Below, one piece after another: positions 7,832 through 15,005 of a DNA stretch of 25,603 nucleotides. Position 1 is the stretch's first letter, and each line of letters opens with the position of its first letter. This DNA comes from ASMP01 sp964617015 (GTDB lineage: Archaea; Nanobdellota; Nanobdellia; Pacearchaeales; GW2011-AR1), in NCBI GenBank assembly GCA_964617015.1, contig CAZTVG010000007.1:1-25603 (forward strand), given 5' to 3'. The position numbers and the translations under genes were made by a program. A model generated the notes under the pieces. The model ran no database searches. It had not been told where the DNA came from and saw only the letters and a list, made by a program, of their open reading frames with translations.

Positions 7832-8602
7832 TTACTTTTTACCAAAAACAATGTATCTCTCACCTTTTGATTCAAAATCATCCAAAACTCTGAAATTTTT
7901 TTCAATAAAGTAGATAATCCATGTTCTTCTTATCTTAAACCTTTTTCTTTTCGTCATACTTTCTGTAGCAAAACTTACAACAATTCTCTCTGTAAAAGGA
8001 GCAATCTCTAAAATTAATTTTTTGGAATAATTTCTCTGCAGCAATTCCAAGGAATCCAGTGTCTTAAACAAAAAAACAATCCTCGGTTTTTTTGTTTCTT
8101 TGATTAGGTTTTTTATCCTGTCCAAATCAAATAAGCTTACATGCAGAGCTTTTCCCTTGATTTTTTCTTTTTTGAAATAAGAATTCATTAAATCAACCAA
8201 CTGCCCGATTGCCTCAATGCCCAGATATTCCACGTCGAAACCCGAATTCCTAAAATAAGCATACGAAAAACCATTAACGCCTGCTCCCAAATCAATAACA
8301 CTAATCTCTTTAAGCCCTTTAAGAACTCTAGAATAAATTTCTTCATAACTCAGAAGTCTTTCCCGTGTCGAGAGATGTTTTCTTAAAATCCATTCCATAG
8401 GTTTGTCTTTTAATTTCAGTAATTTGCGACTGACAAAAGCCCCATATATCTTGTGTAATAATTCCCTGGTTAATTTAACCTTTTCCTCATCTGAATAAAT
8501 TTTTTTATCAAATTTGCCAAATGCCATTTCAACGTCTTTTTTTGGAAGCCGGGAAAGCTCTTTCTTCTGGATTACCTTATTAATTATCTCTTGTTTATCC
8601 AT
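7832..8602 (-). CDS. FmrO/Rmt-like SAM-dependent methyltransferase (16S rRNA G1405 family-like)
   Basis: 256-residue Rossmann methyltransferase. SAM motif I is VIDLGAGVNGF (102-112). Several features recall the FmrO/RmtA-RmtB/ArmA family (m7G1405 of 16S rRNA, the aminoglycoside-resistance enzymes of actinomycetes and Gram-negatives): STRERL (78-83) before motif I, FLFKTLDSLE (177-186) where Rmt proteins have LLLKVLPLLE, and IVVSFATESM (207-216) aligning with VSFPTRSLGGR. An N-terminal helical domain of about 75 residues also fits, and length agrees. The resemblance is recalled, not computed. Position G1405 lies in the decoding centre, so a ribosome role is plausible, but an archaeal substrate cannot be assumed. 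It shares a 32-bp divergent promoter region with the gene at 8635. Confidence 0.7.
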   Translation of the reverse strand: MDKQEIINKVIQKKELSRLPKKDVEMAFGKFDKKIYSDEEKVKLTRELLHKIYGAFVSRKLLKLKDKPMEWILRKHLSTRERLLSYEEIYSRVLKGLKEISVIDLGAGVNGFSYAYFRNSGFDVEYLGIEAIGQLVDLMNSYFKKEKIKGKALHVSLFDLDRIKNLIKETKKPRIVFLFKTLDSLELLQRNYSKKLILEIAPFTERIVVSFATESMTKRKRFKIRRTWIIYFIEKNFRVLDDFESKGERYIVFGKK

Positions 8603-8605
8603 ATG

Positions 8606-8631
8606 TTTTTAAAATTTAACATGCTTAAAAG
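8606..8631. promoter_or_regulatory. Overlapping divergent promoters
   Basis: Only 32 bp separate two divergent ATGs. TTTTTAAAA (8606-8614) is about 25 nt upstream of the plus-strand gene at 8635. CTTTTAAG (8624-8631, minus strand) is about 25 nt upstream of the methyltransferase at 8602. TBP binding at one site should hinder the other. Confidence 0.5.
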
Positions 8632-8634
8632 TTT

Positions 8635-9363
8635 ATGGAAATAGATTTTTACGAAGAGTTCCCAACCCAAAAAAACCTGGAAAAACTAAGATTAATCAGA
8701 TTCAAAACAAAGCTTTTTGTAGCATCGAAATCAATTAAAGAGTTCAAGAGTTTAGAAAAACAAATTACAAAAATAAAGAAGAACATAACTGTTGCTTACT
8801 GGCCTATTATTAAAAACTCTTACTGGATTTCTCCCTTCTCAAATACAAGAGACTTAATTGAATTGTTTAGAGAACTGGAAAAAATAGATAACCAAATATT
8901 AATTGACTTGGAAATGCCACGAAATAAAATAATGATAGGGAAAAATCTTTTTTCATTCTTTAAAAATAAGAAATTAATCAAAAGATTTATGGAGAAAAAT
9001 AAAGAAAGAATAACAACCGCTCAACCAATAGAGAGTATTTTTTCAAAATATATCCAGATTAGGGGTCAGAATTTTAACGTGAAAACCGAAAAGAGTTTTA
9101 TGTGGTACTCAAGCATGTTGCCTAATAAACTGAATAATTTAATTAGAAAAAGATTGCCCAAAGTCAAAAACAAAAGTAATTATTCTGTTAGCCTTGGCAC
9201 AATAACTTACGGAGTTCACGAAAATGAGCCAATTTTAAAACCAGAAAGTTTAGAAAAAGATTTAAGATTTGTAAAGCAAGCAGGTTTTAAAAAAGTAATA
9301 ATATTCCGTCTAGGAGGACTAAATAAAGATTATATGAAAGTGATAAATAAATTTAAAGGATAA
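8635..9363 (+). CDS. Hypothetical protein, possible TIM-barrel fold
   Basis: 242 residues, soluble, Lys/Asn-rich, no signal peptide. Repeating strand-helix units are suggested by VAYWP (53-57), ILIDLEMP (88-95), SVSLGTITYG and KKVIIFRLGGLNKDYM near the C-terminus, the order expected of a TIM barrel. YWISPFS (63-69) and DLE resemble substrate-binding loops of sugar-active barrels, but this is only a fold-level impression. It ends 2 nt before the TGS GTPase gene, so the two are almost certainly cotranscribed. I do not recognise the family. Confidence 0.6.
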   Translation: MEIDFYEEFPTQKNLEKLRLIRFKTKLFVASKSIKEFKSLEKQITKIKKNITVAYWPIIKNSYWISPFSNTRDLIELFRELEKIDNQILIDLEMPRNKIMIGKNLFSFFKNKKLIKRFMEKNKERITTAQPIESIFSKYIQIRGQNFNVKTEKSFMWYSSMLPNKLNNLIRKRLPKVKNKSNYSVSLGTITYGVHENEPILKPESLEKDLRFVKQAGFKKVIIFRLGGLNKDYMKVINKFKG

Positions 9364-9365
9364 AA

Positions 9366-10268
9366 ATGGCATCCACAAATCAGTCACCGCAATATCAGAA
9401 AGCAGAGGGAAAATTTCTGACTGCAAAAACAGATGAAGAAAGGATAATTTATCTTGAAGAGATGATTCGTGAATGCCCAAAGCACAAATCATCTGAAAAA
9501 ATGCTTGCAAACCTTAAAACCCGCCACAAGAAATTAAGGGAAAAATTAGAAAAAGTAAGGAAATCAGGAAAAGGCAGGAAATCAGGAATAAAAAAGGAAG
9601 ACATGCAGGCTGTGATTGTTGGTTTTACAAACACCGGAAAATCCTCCCTTCTTACATTGCTGACCAATGCAAAACCAAAGATATCTGATTATGATTTCAC
9701 GACAAAACATCCTGTGGTTGGGATGATGAGCTATGCAGGAACAGGAATTCAGCTCATAGAAATTCCCGCATTTGGCTCAGAGCACTATGACAGGGGACTT
9801 GTGAATACTGCTGATGTTATCCTGATTTTAGTAAATAGTCTTGCAGACATAGAAAAAATAAAAGTGGATTTAGATAAGGCTTACGGCAAAAAACTGATTG
9901 TCTTTAATGCAAGAGAATCTCTGGAAAAATTGAGAAAAATCTCTGCAACTCTTTCCTCTAAAAAATATGACTTTATTCTAATTTCCACAAAAGTCAGGGA
10001 AGGAGTAGAAGAACTAAAAAACAAGCTCTTCCATAGCTTTGGAAAAATAAGAGTATTTACAAAAGAACCTGGAAAAGAGAAAAGTGACAGGCCTTTGATT
10101 CTCAATCCCGGTGCGACAGTCAGGGATGCCGCAGAGAAAGTTTTAAGGAATTCTTCAAAGGTAAAAGAAACAAAAATCTGGGGTCCTTCTTCAAAGTTTC
10201 CCGGGCAAAAAATAGGTACACAACATAAGCTGAAAGACATGGATATTGTTGAGTTTAAGACGAAGTAA
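9366..10268 (+). CDS. DRG/Obg-like TGS-domain GTPase with degenerate G motifs
   Basis: 300 residues. A basic coiled-coil N-terminus (about 25-75) leads into a P-loop GFTNTGKS (86-93) and a switch-I-like DYDFTTKHPVVG. Where DRG GTPases have DLPG, this protein has EIPAFG, and the NKxD base-recognition motif is replaced by FNARES. A C-terminal TGS domain (about 225-298) has IRVFTKEPG, GATVRDAAEKV and KDMDIVEF. The layout matches DRG-type translation GTPases, but altered G3 and G4 suggest weakened hydrolysis or relaxed nucleotide choice. The TGS domain and basic N-terminus imply RNA or ribosome contact. It follows the orphan gene by 2 nt and ends directly against the convergent tyrS stop. Confidence 0.85.
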   Translation: MASTNQSPQYQKAEGKFLTAKTDEERIIYLEEMIRECPKHKSSEKMLANLKTRHKKLREKLEKVRKSGKGRKSGIKKEDMQAVIVGFTNTGKSSLLTLLTNAKPKISDYDFTTKHPVVGMMSYAGTGIQLIEIPAFGSEHYDRGLVNTADVILILVNSLADIEKIKVDLDKAYGKKLIVFNARESLEKLRKISATLSSKKYDFILISTKVREGVEELKNKLFHSFGKIRVFTKEPGKEKSDRPLILNPGATVRDAAEKVLRNSSKVKETKIWGPSSKFPGQKIGTQHKLKDMDIVEFKTK

Positions 10269-11225
10269 TCACTTCCAGCCTTTTCTTATAGGTGCAATAA
10301 TTTCTTCCAAATAATCTGCAACAGCATTTTTTAAATCAAGAGCATGAAGTTTTCCACTTTCAAAGGCATTTTTTAAATCATTATATGATTTAAATTCAAC
10401 GTCTCCCCCAAACTTATCAGATCTCTTAATCTTTATTTTTTCAAAATTAGGGAAGAGAATTAACTTCGTGATTGCTAAAATAGGATTGTTTGCAACATCT
10501 CCGACCTTGCAGTAAGCACCCAGTATCTTTTTCTTTATATCTTGTTTCTTATCTCTTATAGAAATAAAACTTTCCTTGACAGAACTGGACATCTTTGTTC
10601 CAGGCCCTTTCAGCCCGGGAATAAGAGGTGTGTATAGATAAACAGCTTCCTGTAATTCTATTTTTTTTCCCTCGTCAATACCAAGCATGTAGATTTTCCT
10701 CTGATCTATTCCTGAGACGACAAAATTTGTTTTCAGAAACTTGACATCAGCAACCTGCATCAAAGGATAAATTATCTGACTAATTTTTGCATTTTCAATA
10801 TCTCTCGCGACCTGCTGCATAGACCTCACACCCCTATTGACAGTTATATCTAAAGCAAGTTTCAATATGTCTTCAAAATAATCAGGTTTTTTCTGATAGC
10901 TAGTTCCTCTTATAATCTCTGCTTTTAATCCAATTGATTTGAATCCTTTTTCCCATTGCTTCATCTGTTTATTGACGAAATTCCATTCTCCTTTTTTGTT
11001 CAGCCAGGTGTGCCAGTCTGCAAGAAGAACTTTGACTTTTATTCCTGCCTTCTGTAAATCTAAAAGCTTGATGATCGTCACGAGATGCCCAAGATGAATC
11101 TCTCCAGAGCACTCATATCCACAGTAAACCACTCCTTTCTTCATGAATTTCTCAATCTTATCTTCATTAATTATCTCTTCTGTATTTCTTTTAATCAATT
11201 CAAATCTTTTTTTTATATCCATCAT
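10269..11225 (-). CDS. tyrS: Tyrosyl-tRNA synthetase
   Basis: 318-residue class I synthetase of the archaeal/eukaryotic TyrRS type (M. jannaschii enzyme: 306). HIGH is HLGH (44-47) in GYECSGEIHLGH. Tyr34 occupies the position of the tyrosine-binding Tyr32 of the Methanocaldococcus enzyme, YPLMQVADVKFL matches the segment with the specificity Asp, and KMSSS is at 211-215. It charges tRNA-Tyr in the cytoplasm. Translation can start at either of two adjacent ATGs (11225 or 11222). The stop abuts the convergent GTPase gene with no spacer. The promoter (TTTAATAATT type, near 11247) lies in the end of the upstream YjdF gene. Confidence 0.93.
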   Translation of the reverse strand: MMDIKKRFELIKRNTEEIINEDKIEKFMKKGVVYCGYECSGEIHLGHLVTIIKLLDLQKAGIKVKVLLADWHTWLNKKGEWNFVNKQMKQWEKGFKSIGLKAEIIRGTSYQKKPDYFEDILKLALDITVNRGVRSMQQVARDIENAKISQIIYPLMQVADVKFLKTNFVVSGIDQRKIYMLGIDEGKKIELQEAVYLYTPLIPGLKGPGTKMSSSVKESFISIRDKKQDIKKKILGAYCKVGDVANNPILAITKLILFPNFEKIKIKRSDKFGGDVEFKSYNDLKNAFESGKLHALDLKNAVADYLEEIIAPIRKGWK

Positions 11226-11246
11226 AGAAAAAGAGATGTTTAATTA

Positions 11247-11858
11247 TTAAATGTTTCTTAATCCAGCCCAAATCCAGGAAAGTATTGAACCAATCATTCC
11301 AACAAGCATATCTTTTTGGGCATCCCAAGGATCTCCTTGCATTCCTAGATAATTCGTTACAATAGTTACATTCTCCCTTGTTACTAGAACAAGTAACCAC
11401 TCAATTACCTCAAAGATCCCTTTCAAAGCAACTATTACAAAAAACGCTAATAGAAATGCCCAGGAAAGTTTAATTTTCAATTTTTTGTGGATAAACCCAT
11501 AAACTGGAAAAAAGAAAATCAATCCAAATAAAAAATGAATAACTCTATCGTAATGGTTTCTACTTAAATTGAATAATTCTTTTATTAAATTGAATAAAGG
11601 CATTTCTGCATAAGAATAATAGCTTCCGATAGTATGTAAAACTAAAAATAAAAATAACATACTATAATTAAAATTAGAAAATCTAAATTTATTATAGGTT
11701 AAAATTAGAAAAATAATAAAAAGAACAGGTAAAATATTTTCTGCTATCCAAACACCTCTATATTTTGGGGCGATTGCAATAACAATCCATAAAATAACAA
11801 ATAAAAATAATAGGACTTTGGGATAATTTTCTTTCTTAAATATTTCTTTAATCCCCAT
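11247..11858 (-). CDS. YjdF/DUF2238 family membrane protein
   Basis: 203 residues with six or so transmembrane helices. Signature residues of DUF2238 are present: NHYDRVIHF (101-109), a Glu in a helix followed by EW (150-154), and GMQGDPWDAQKDM (172-184) before the last helix. These polar residues inside membrane segments resemble VanZ/YjdF-type proteins. Biochemical role is unknown. It is separated from tyrS by 21 nt. A TATA-like TTTAATAATT (minus strand, about 11879-11888) lies 25 nt upstream of the ATG. Confidence 0.85.
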   Translation of the reverse strand: MGIKEIFKKENYPKVLLFLFVILWIVIAIAPKYRGVWIAENILPVLFIIFLILTYNKFRFSNFNYSMLFLFLVLHTIGSYYSYAEMPLFNLIKELFNLSRNHYDRVIHFLFGLIFFFPVYGFIHKKLKIKLSWAFLLAFFVIVALKGIFEVIEWLLVLVTRENVTIVTNYLGMQGDPWDAQKDMLVGMIGSILSWIWAGLRNI

Positions 11859-11878
11859 GCACCACGCAAAGGACTACC

Positions 11879-11888
11879 AATTATTAAA
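11879..11888 (-). promoter_or_regulatory. TATA box of the YjdF gene
   Basis: TTTAATAATT on the minus strand, centred 25 nt upstream of the ATG at 11858. Confidence 0.5.
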
Positions 11889-11893
11889 TCTTT

Positions 11894-13711
11894 TTATCCA
11901 TAAATGTATCTCAAGAATGCTCCTGTAAGAAAAGAATCTTCTGGAGTTGGTTCAGTAGTTATTGGTTGAGTTTCAGTTGTAATTTCTTCACAGCCATAAT
12001 AAGTGCCGCATTCTGGCGAGCTAAATACAACAACTTTTTCCTGTCCTTCTAGACATGAATCTACAGTTGGCAACGCAGGACATGGTTCTATTGTTTTAAC
12101 CTCGCAAGGACACTCTCCTATACAAGCTATTTCCACATTTTCCAGACCAGCAAAGCAACTGTTAGAATATGTTAAACCATCAACTCCGCATACAGGCTCA
12201 AAGATAGTAGTGCAAACTTTTTCTGGCTCGGTAAATTCTTCTTCATGGAATTCTTCAAATTCCTGTTGCTGACTTTCAAAAAACTCTCTCATTACCTGTT
12301 CGCAGGATTCTCTGGTAAGTGCATTTGCTTCCTGACATTGTTCAGGAAATACTTCTTCCGGACCTGCTCTTTCAAAATGTTCAAATTCTACTCCTGAAAC
12401 TGCCGCATCATAACACCTCAATCTTTCTTCTGGATTTTGTATTTCTCTGCACCTTGCACCAAAGGCAGGAGACCTAAAACCTTCAGTTCCTATTCCTCTG
12501 CTTTCCATAATTTCCATGCATTTTCTTTCATCACCTCTATTCTCTCCAGTCAAACCTTCTTTAATGCACTGCTCCGGTGCATTTAATTGAAACATGAGTA
12601 TTCCGCATTCCCTGGGATTCCTTATTCCTCTTTCTATACACTCCTCGGGTGCATGTAAATCAAACATAATTTCTTCACAAGCCTCTCTTGCCTCTCTTTC
12701 ATTATCTAAACTAATTTCTCCCCCCTCAAAAGCATCAACACATTCCTGAGGAGCATTTAACCTAAACATAATATTCATACATTCTTCTCTTGTTGTTGCT
12801 CCTGCTTCCCTGCACTCTCTTGGAGCATGATTATCAAACTGCGCATCTGAGAATCTCTCTTCAATAGCCCTGAGAACATCCTGCAAATAATCAGGAAGCA
12901 GGTGTTCTATTGGTTCTTCATCCTCAATTTCATTCATTTGGTCACAAGCTGCTTCATCTCCTTCAACATCACAAGCATAAGCCAGAGGAGCTATCTGAGA
13001 ACATTTGTTTGCAAAAGGAACAATTGAAATATCCTCACACCTGCATTCTCCTCCGGAAGTTTCAAAGCATTGCAGCATGATGTCAAAAAATTCCTCTGCT
13101 TCCTGCCTTTGCTCATCTGTTAATCTGTCATCCAAATCCCTGTGCCATCTGGGAGCATCATCATCTGTTTTGCAGACCCTTGAATACTGCAATGGATCCA
13201 ATTCAGAAAGCTCTTCGCAAAGTTCCTTGATTTTTCCTGCAATTTCCACAGCAGTAATAATTCTTTCTTCTCTCTCAATAATATCATCAAAAAAATCCCC
13301 TTTATATTCATCTGGAATCTGAGATTCAAGGCTTTTCAGCACATTATAAATTGCGGCAGCACTTCTTCTTGCTTCATCTCTTTGTTCAGGGGAAACTTCC
13401 CTCTCAAGTTCCTCTGCATGTTTCCTGTATTTTTCAAGAGCTTCCAAGGCATCATCATATTTTTCTTCTTCAATCATAGCCCTGATTTCAGCAACAGCTT
13501 CCTGCCTAACCTTTACATCATCAGCAAAATTATCAAAAAATTTATCTATAGGATAAAAAATACTATCAGGGGTTATCCCTTCTGTTTCTTCAAGCACCGC
13601 GTTCTCATCAATAGTGGAAATATCAATTTCTTCTGCATAAATAACTCCTGTTGAAAAAATCACGGCAAATAAAATCAGGAATGTAAAAAGTAACTTATCT
13701 CTTTTCCACAT
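11894..13711 (-). CDS. Secreted Cys-rich protein with DUF5667-like, cysteine-repeat and Kazal domains
   Basis: 605 residues. A signal peptide (1-26, cleavage after VIYA) leads into a DUF5667-like segment: TPDSIFYPIDKFFD (47-60) then acidic helices to about 165. A Cys-rich region holds five related units, at about 295-316, 319-350, 353-374, 377-402 and 455-474. Each has an (N/H)APxEC start and a C-x-x-(I/V)M end. A Kazal-type inhibitor motif follows, PVCGVDGLTYSNSC (506-519) within Cys500-Cys534. The C-terminal tail is Thr/Pro-rich and ends SFLTGAFLRYIYG, with no clear membrane helix. The protein is very acidic and probably extracellular and disulfide-bonded. Kazal domains block serine proteases, so protection or prey/host interaction is possible; this is inference. 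It diverges from the TctA-like gene. Confidence 0.8.
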   Translation of the reverse strand: MWKRDKLLFTFLILFAVIFSTGVIYAEEIDISTIDENAVLEETEGITPDSIFYPIDKFFDNFADDVKVRQEAVAEIRAMIEEEKYDDALEALEKYRKHAEELEREVSPEQRDEARRSAAAIYNVLKSLESQIPDEYKGDFFDDIIEREERIITAVEIAGKIKELCEELSELDPLQYSRVCKTDDDAPRWHRDLDDRLTDEQRQEAEEFFDIMLQCFETSGGECRCEDISIVPFANKCSQIAPLAYACDVEGDEAACDQMNEIEDEEPIEHLLPDYLQDVLRAIEERFSDAQFDNHAPRECREAGATTREECMNIMFRLNAPQECVDAFEGGEISLDNEREAREACEEIMFDLHAPEECIERGIRNPRECGILMFQLNAPEQCIKEGLTGENRGDERKCMEIMESRGIGTEGFRSPAFGARCREIQNPEERLRCYDAAVSGVEFEHFERAGPEEVFPEQCQEANALTRESCEQVMREFFESQQQEFEEFHEEEFTEPEKVCTTIFEPVCGVDGLTYSNSCFAGLENVEIACIGECPCEVKTIEPCPALPTVDSCLEGQEKVVVFSSPECGTYYGCEEITTETQPITTEPTPEDSFLTGAFLRYIYG

Positions 13712-13729
13712 AAATCTTTTTAAGAAAAA

Positions 13730-13743
13730 GATATTTATAAATT
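13730..13743 (-). promoter_or_regulatory. TATA region of the secreted protein gene (divergent gap)
   Basis: TTTATAAATAT on the minus strand is centred 25 nt upstream of the ATG at 13711. The plus-strand gene at 13751 starts only 39 nt away, and its own box is less clear (possibly CTTTTTAAG near 13716-13724). Confidence 0.5.
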
Positions 13744-13750
13744 TATTGAA

Positions 13751-14941
13751 ATGCTAGCGGAAATCTTTGTTTTTTTATTGCTTGGGGTCATGGCCGGAAC
13801 TATGACAGGCTTGATTCCCGGAATTCATATAAACCTTGTAGGTGTTTCCCTTATTGCTTTGTCTGCTTCTCTCCTGAGCTCAATAAATCCAATTTATTTC
13901 GTGGTTTTTATTGTTTCCATGGCAATAACCCATACTTTCATTGATTTTATTCCATCAATATTTTTAGGCTGTCCTGATACAGATACAGAACTGTCTGTTT
14001 TGCCTGGTCACGAACTTCTAAAAAAAGGACAAGGATACGAGGCAATAATTCTTACAGCTTACGGAAGTCTTGTAGCAATTTTTATTTTGATTTTGATTGC
14101 ATTTCCGTCTATTTTAGTGGTTTCGGGAATCTATGATTTTCTCCAGACAGTAATGCCTTTTTTATTAATATCTGTTTCAGTTTTTCTTATAATGATTGAA
14201 AAAAAGAAATTTACTGCTTTATTTGTTTTTCTTCTCACAGGAGCTCTTGGATTAAGTGTCTTAAACCTTGACATTAAAGAGCCTTTGCTTCCTCTTCTTA
14301 CAGGATTGTTTGGAGCTTCAATGTTAGCCATAAGCATTAAAACAAAAACTCAAATTCCTGAACAAAAAATTTCAAAAGTTGAATTAAAAAGAAAAAGCTT
14401 TTCTCCATTTTTCGGAGCTTTGATAGCATCTCCTCTTTCAAGTTTGCTTCCCGGGCTTGGAAGCGGACAGGCAGCAGTTATAGGAAACACCATTTCGCGA
14501 ACAGACCGAAAAGGTTTTCTTGTTTTGCTTGGAGCCACAAACACTCTTGTCATGGGATTTTCGTTCATTGCTCTTTACATAATTTCCAGAACAAGAACAG
14601 GTGCTGCTGTTGCTATTCAGGAAATCATGGGAAATTTATCCTGGCAGATACTTGTATTGATTTTGTCTGTAGTTTTTATTGTAGGAATAATCTCTTTTTT
14701 CCTGGTCATTTTTCTTGCAGAATTTTTCTCTAAAAAAATAACACAGGTAAATTATACAAAAATTACCCTGATAACTCTTGCTGTTTTGGCCTTATTGGTA
14801 TTTGTTGTTTCAGAATTTTTTGGTTTAATTGTTCTTATTATTTCTGCATTAACAGGAATATACTGCATTTCCTTAAAGATAAAAAGAACTCACATGATGG
14901 GTTGCTTGCTTTTACCAACCATTATTTTTTATCTGTTTTAA
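13751..14941 (+). CDS. TctA/DUF112-like membrane permease
   Basis: 396 residues with about ten transmembrane helices. Two similar glycine-proline motifs, GTMTGLIPGIHIN (16-28) and SLLPGLGSGQAAVIG (231-245), mark an inverted two-fold repeat typical of the TctA family of tripartite tricarboxylate transporters. Archaeal members are shorter than bacterial TctA (about 500) and usually lack TctB and TctC partners. None is adjacent here, so substrate and even transport activity are unproven. The ATG is the first in the frame and begins a hydrophobic helix. It is transcribed towards the DP2 gene, with a 64-nt gap. Confidence 0.8.
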   Translation: MLAEIFVFLLLGVMAGTMTGLIPGIHINLVGVSLIALSASLLSSINPIYFVVFIVSMAITHTFIDFIPSIFLGCPDTDTELSVLPGHELLKKGQGYEAIILTAYGSLVAIFILILIAFPSILVVSGIYDFLQTVMPFLLISVSVFLIMIEKKKFTALFVFLLTGALGLSVLNLDIKEPLLPLLTGLFGASMLAISIKTKTQIPEQKISKVELKRKSFSPFFGALIASPLSSLLPGLGSGQAAVIGNTISRTDRKGFLVLLGATNTLVMGFSFIALYIISRTRTGAAVAIQEIMGNLSWQILVLILSVVFIVGIISFFLVIFLAEFFSKKITQVNYTKITLITLAVLALLVFVVSEFFGLIVLIISALTGIYCISLKIKRTHMMGCLLLPTIIFYLF

Positions 14942-15005
14942 TGCCATAATTCTTTTCCAATAAGAGTTCTTTCAAGACCTCATTTTCCAGCCCAAAATGC
15001 AATCC

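Noticed and set aside
12003..13654. Several plus-strand ORFs opposite the secreted protein gene
   Set aside because: They are antisense to a gene with signal peptide, Kazal motif and Cys repeats; no independent signals.
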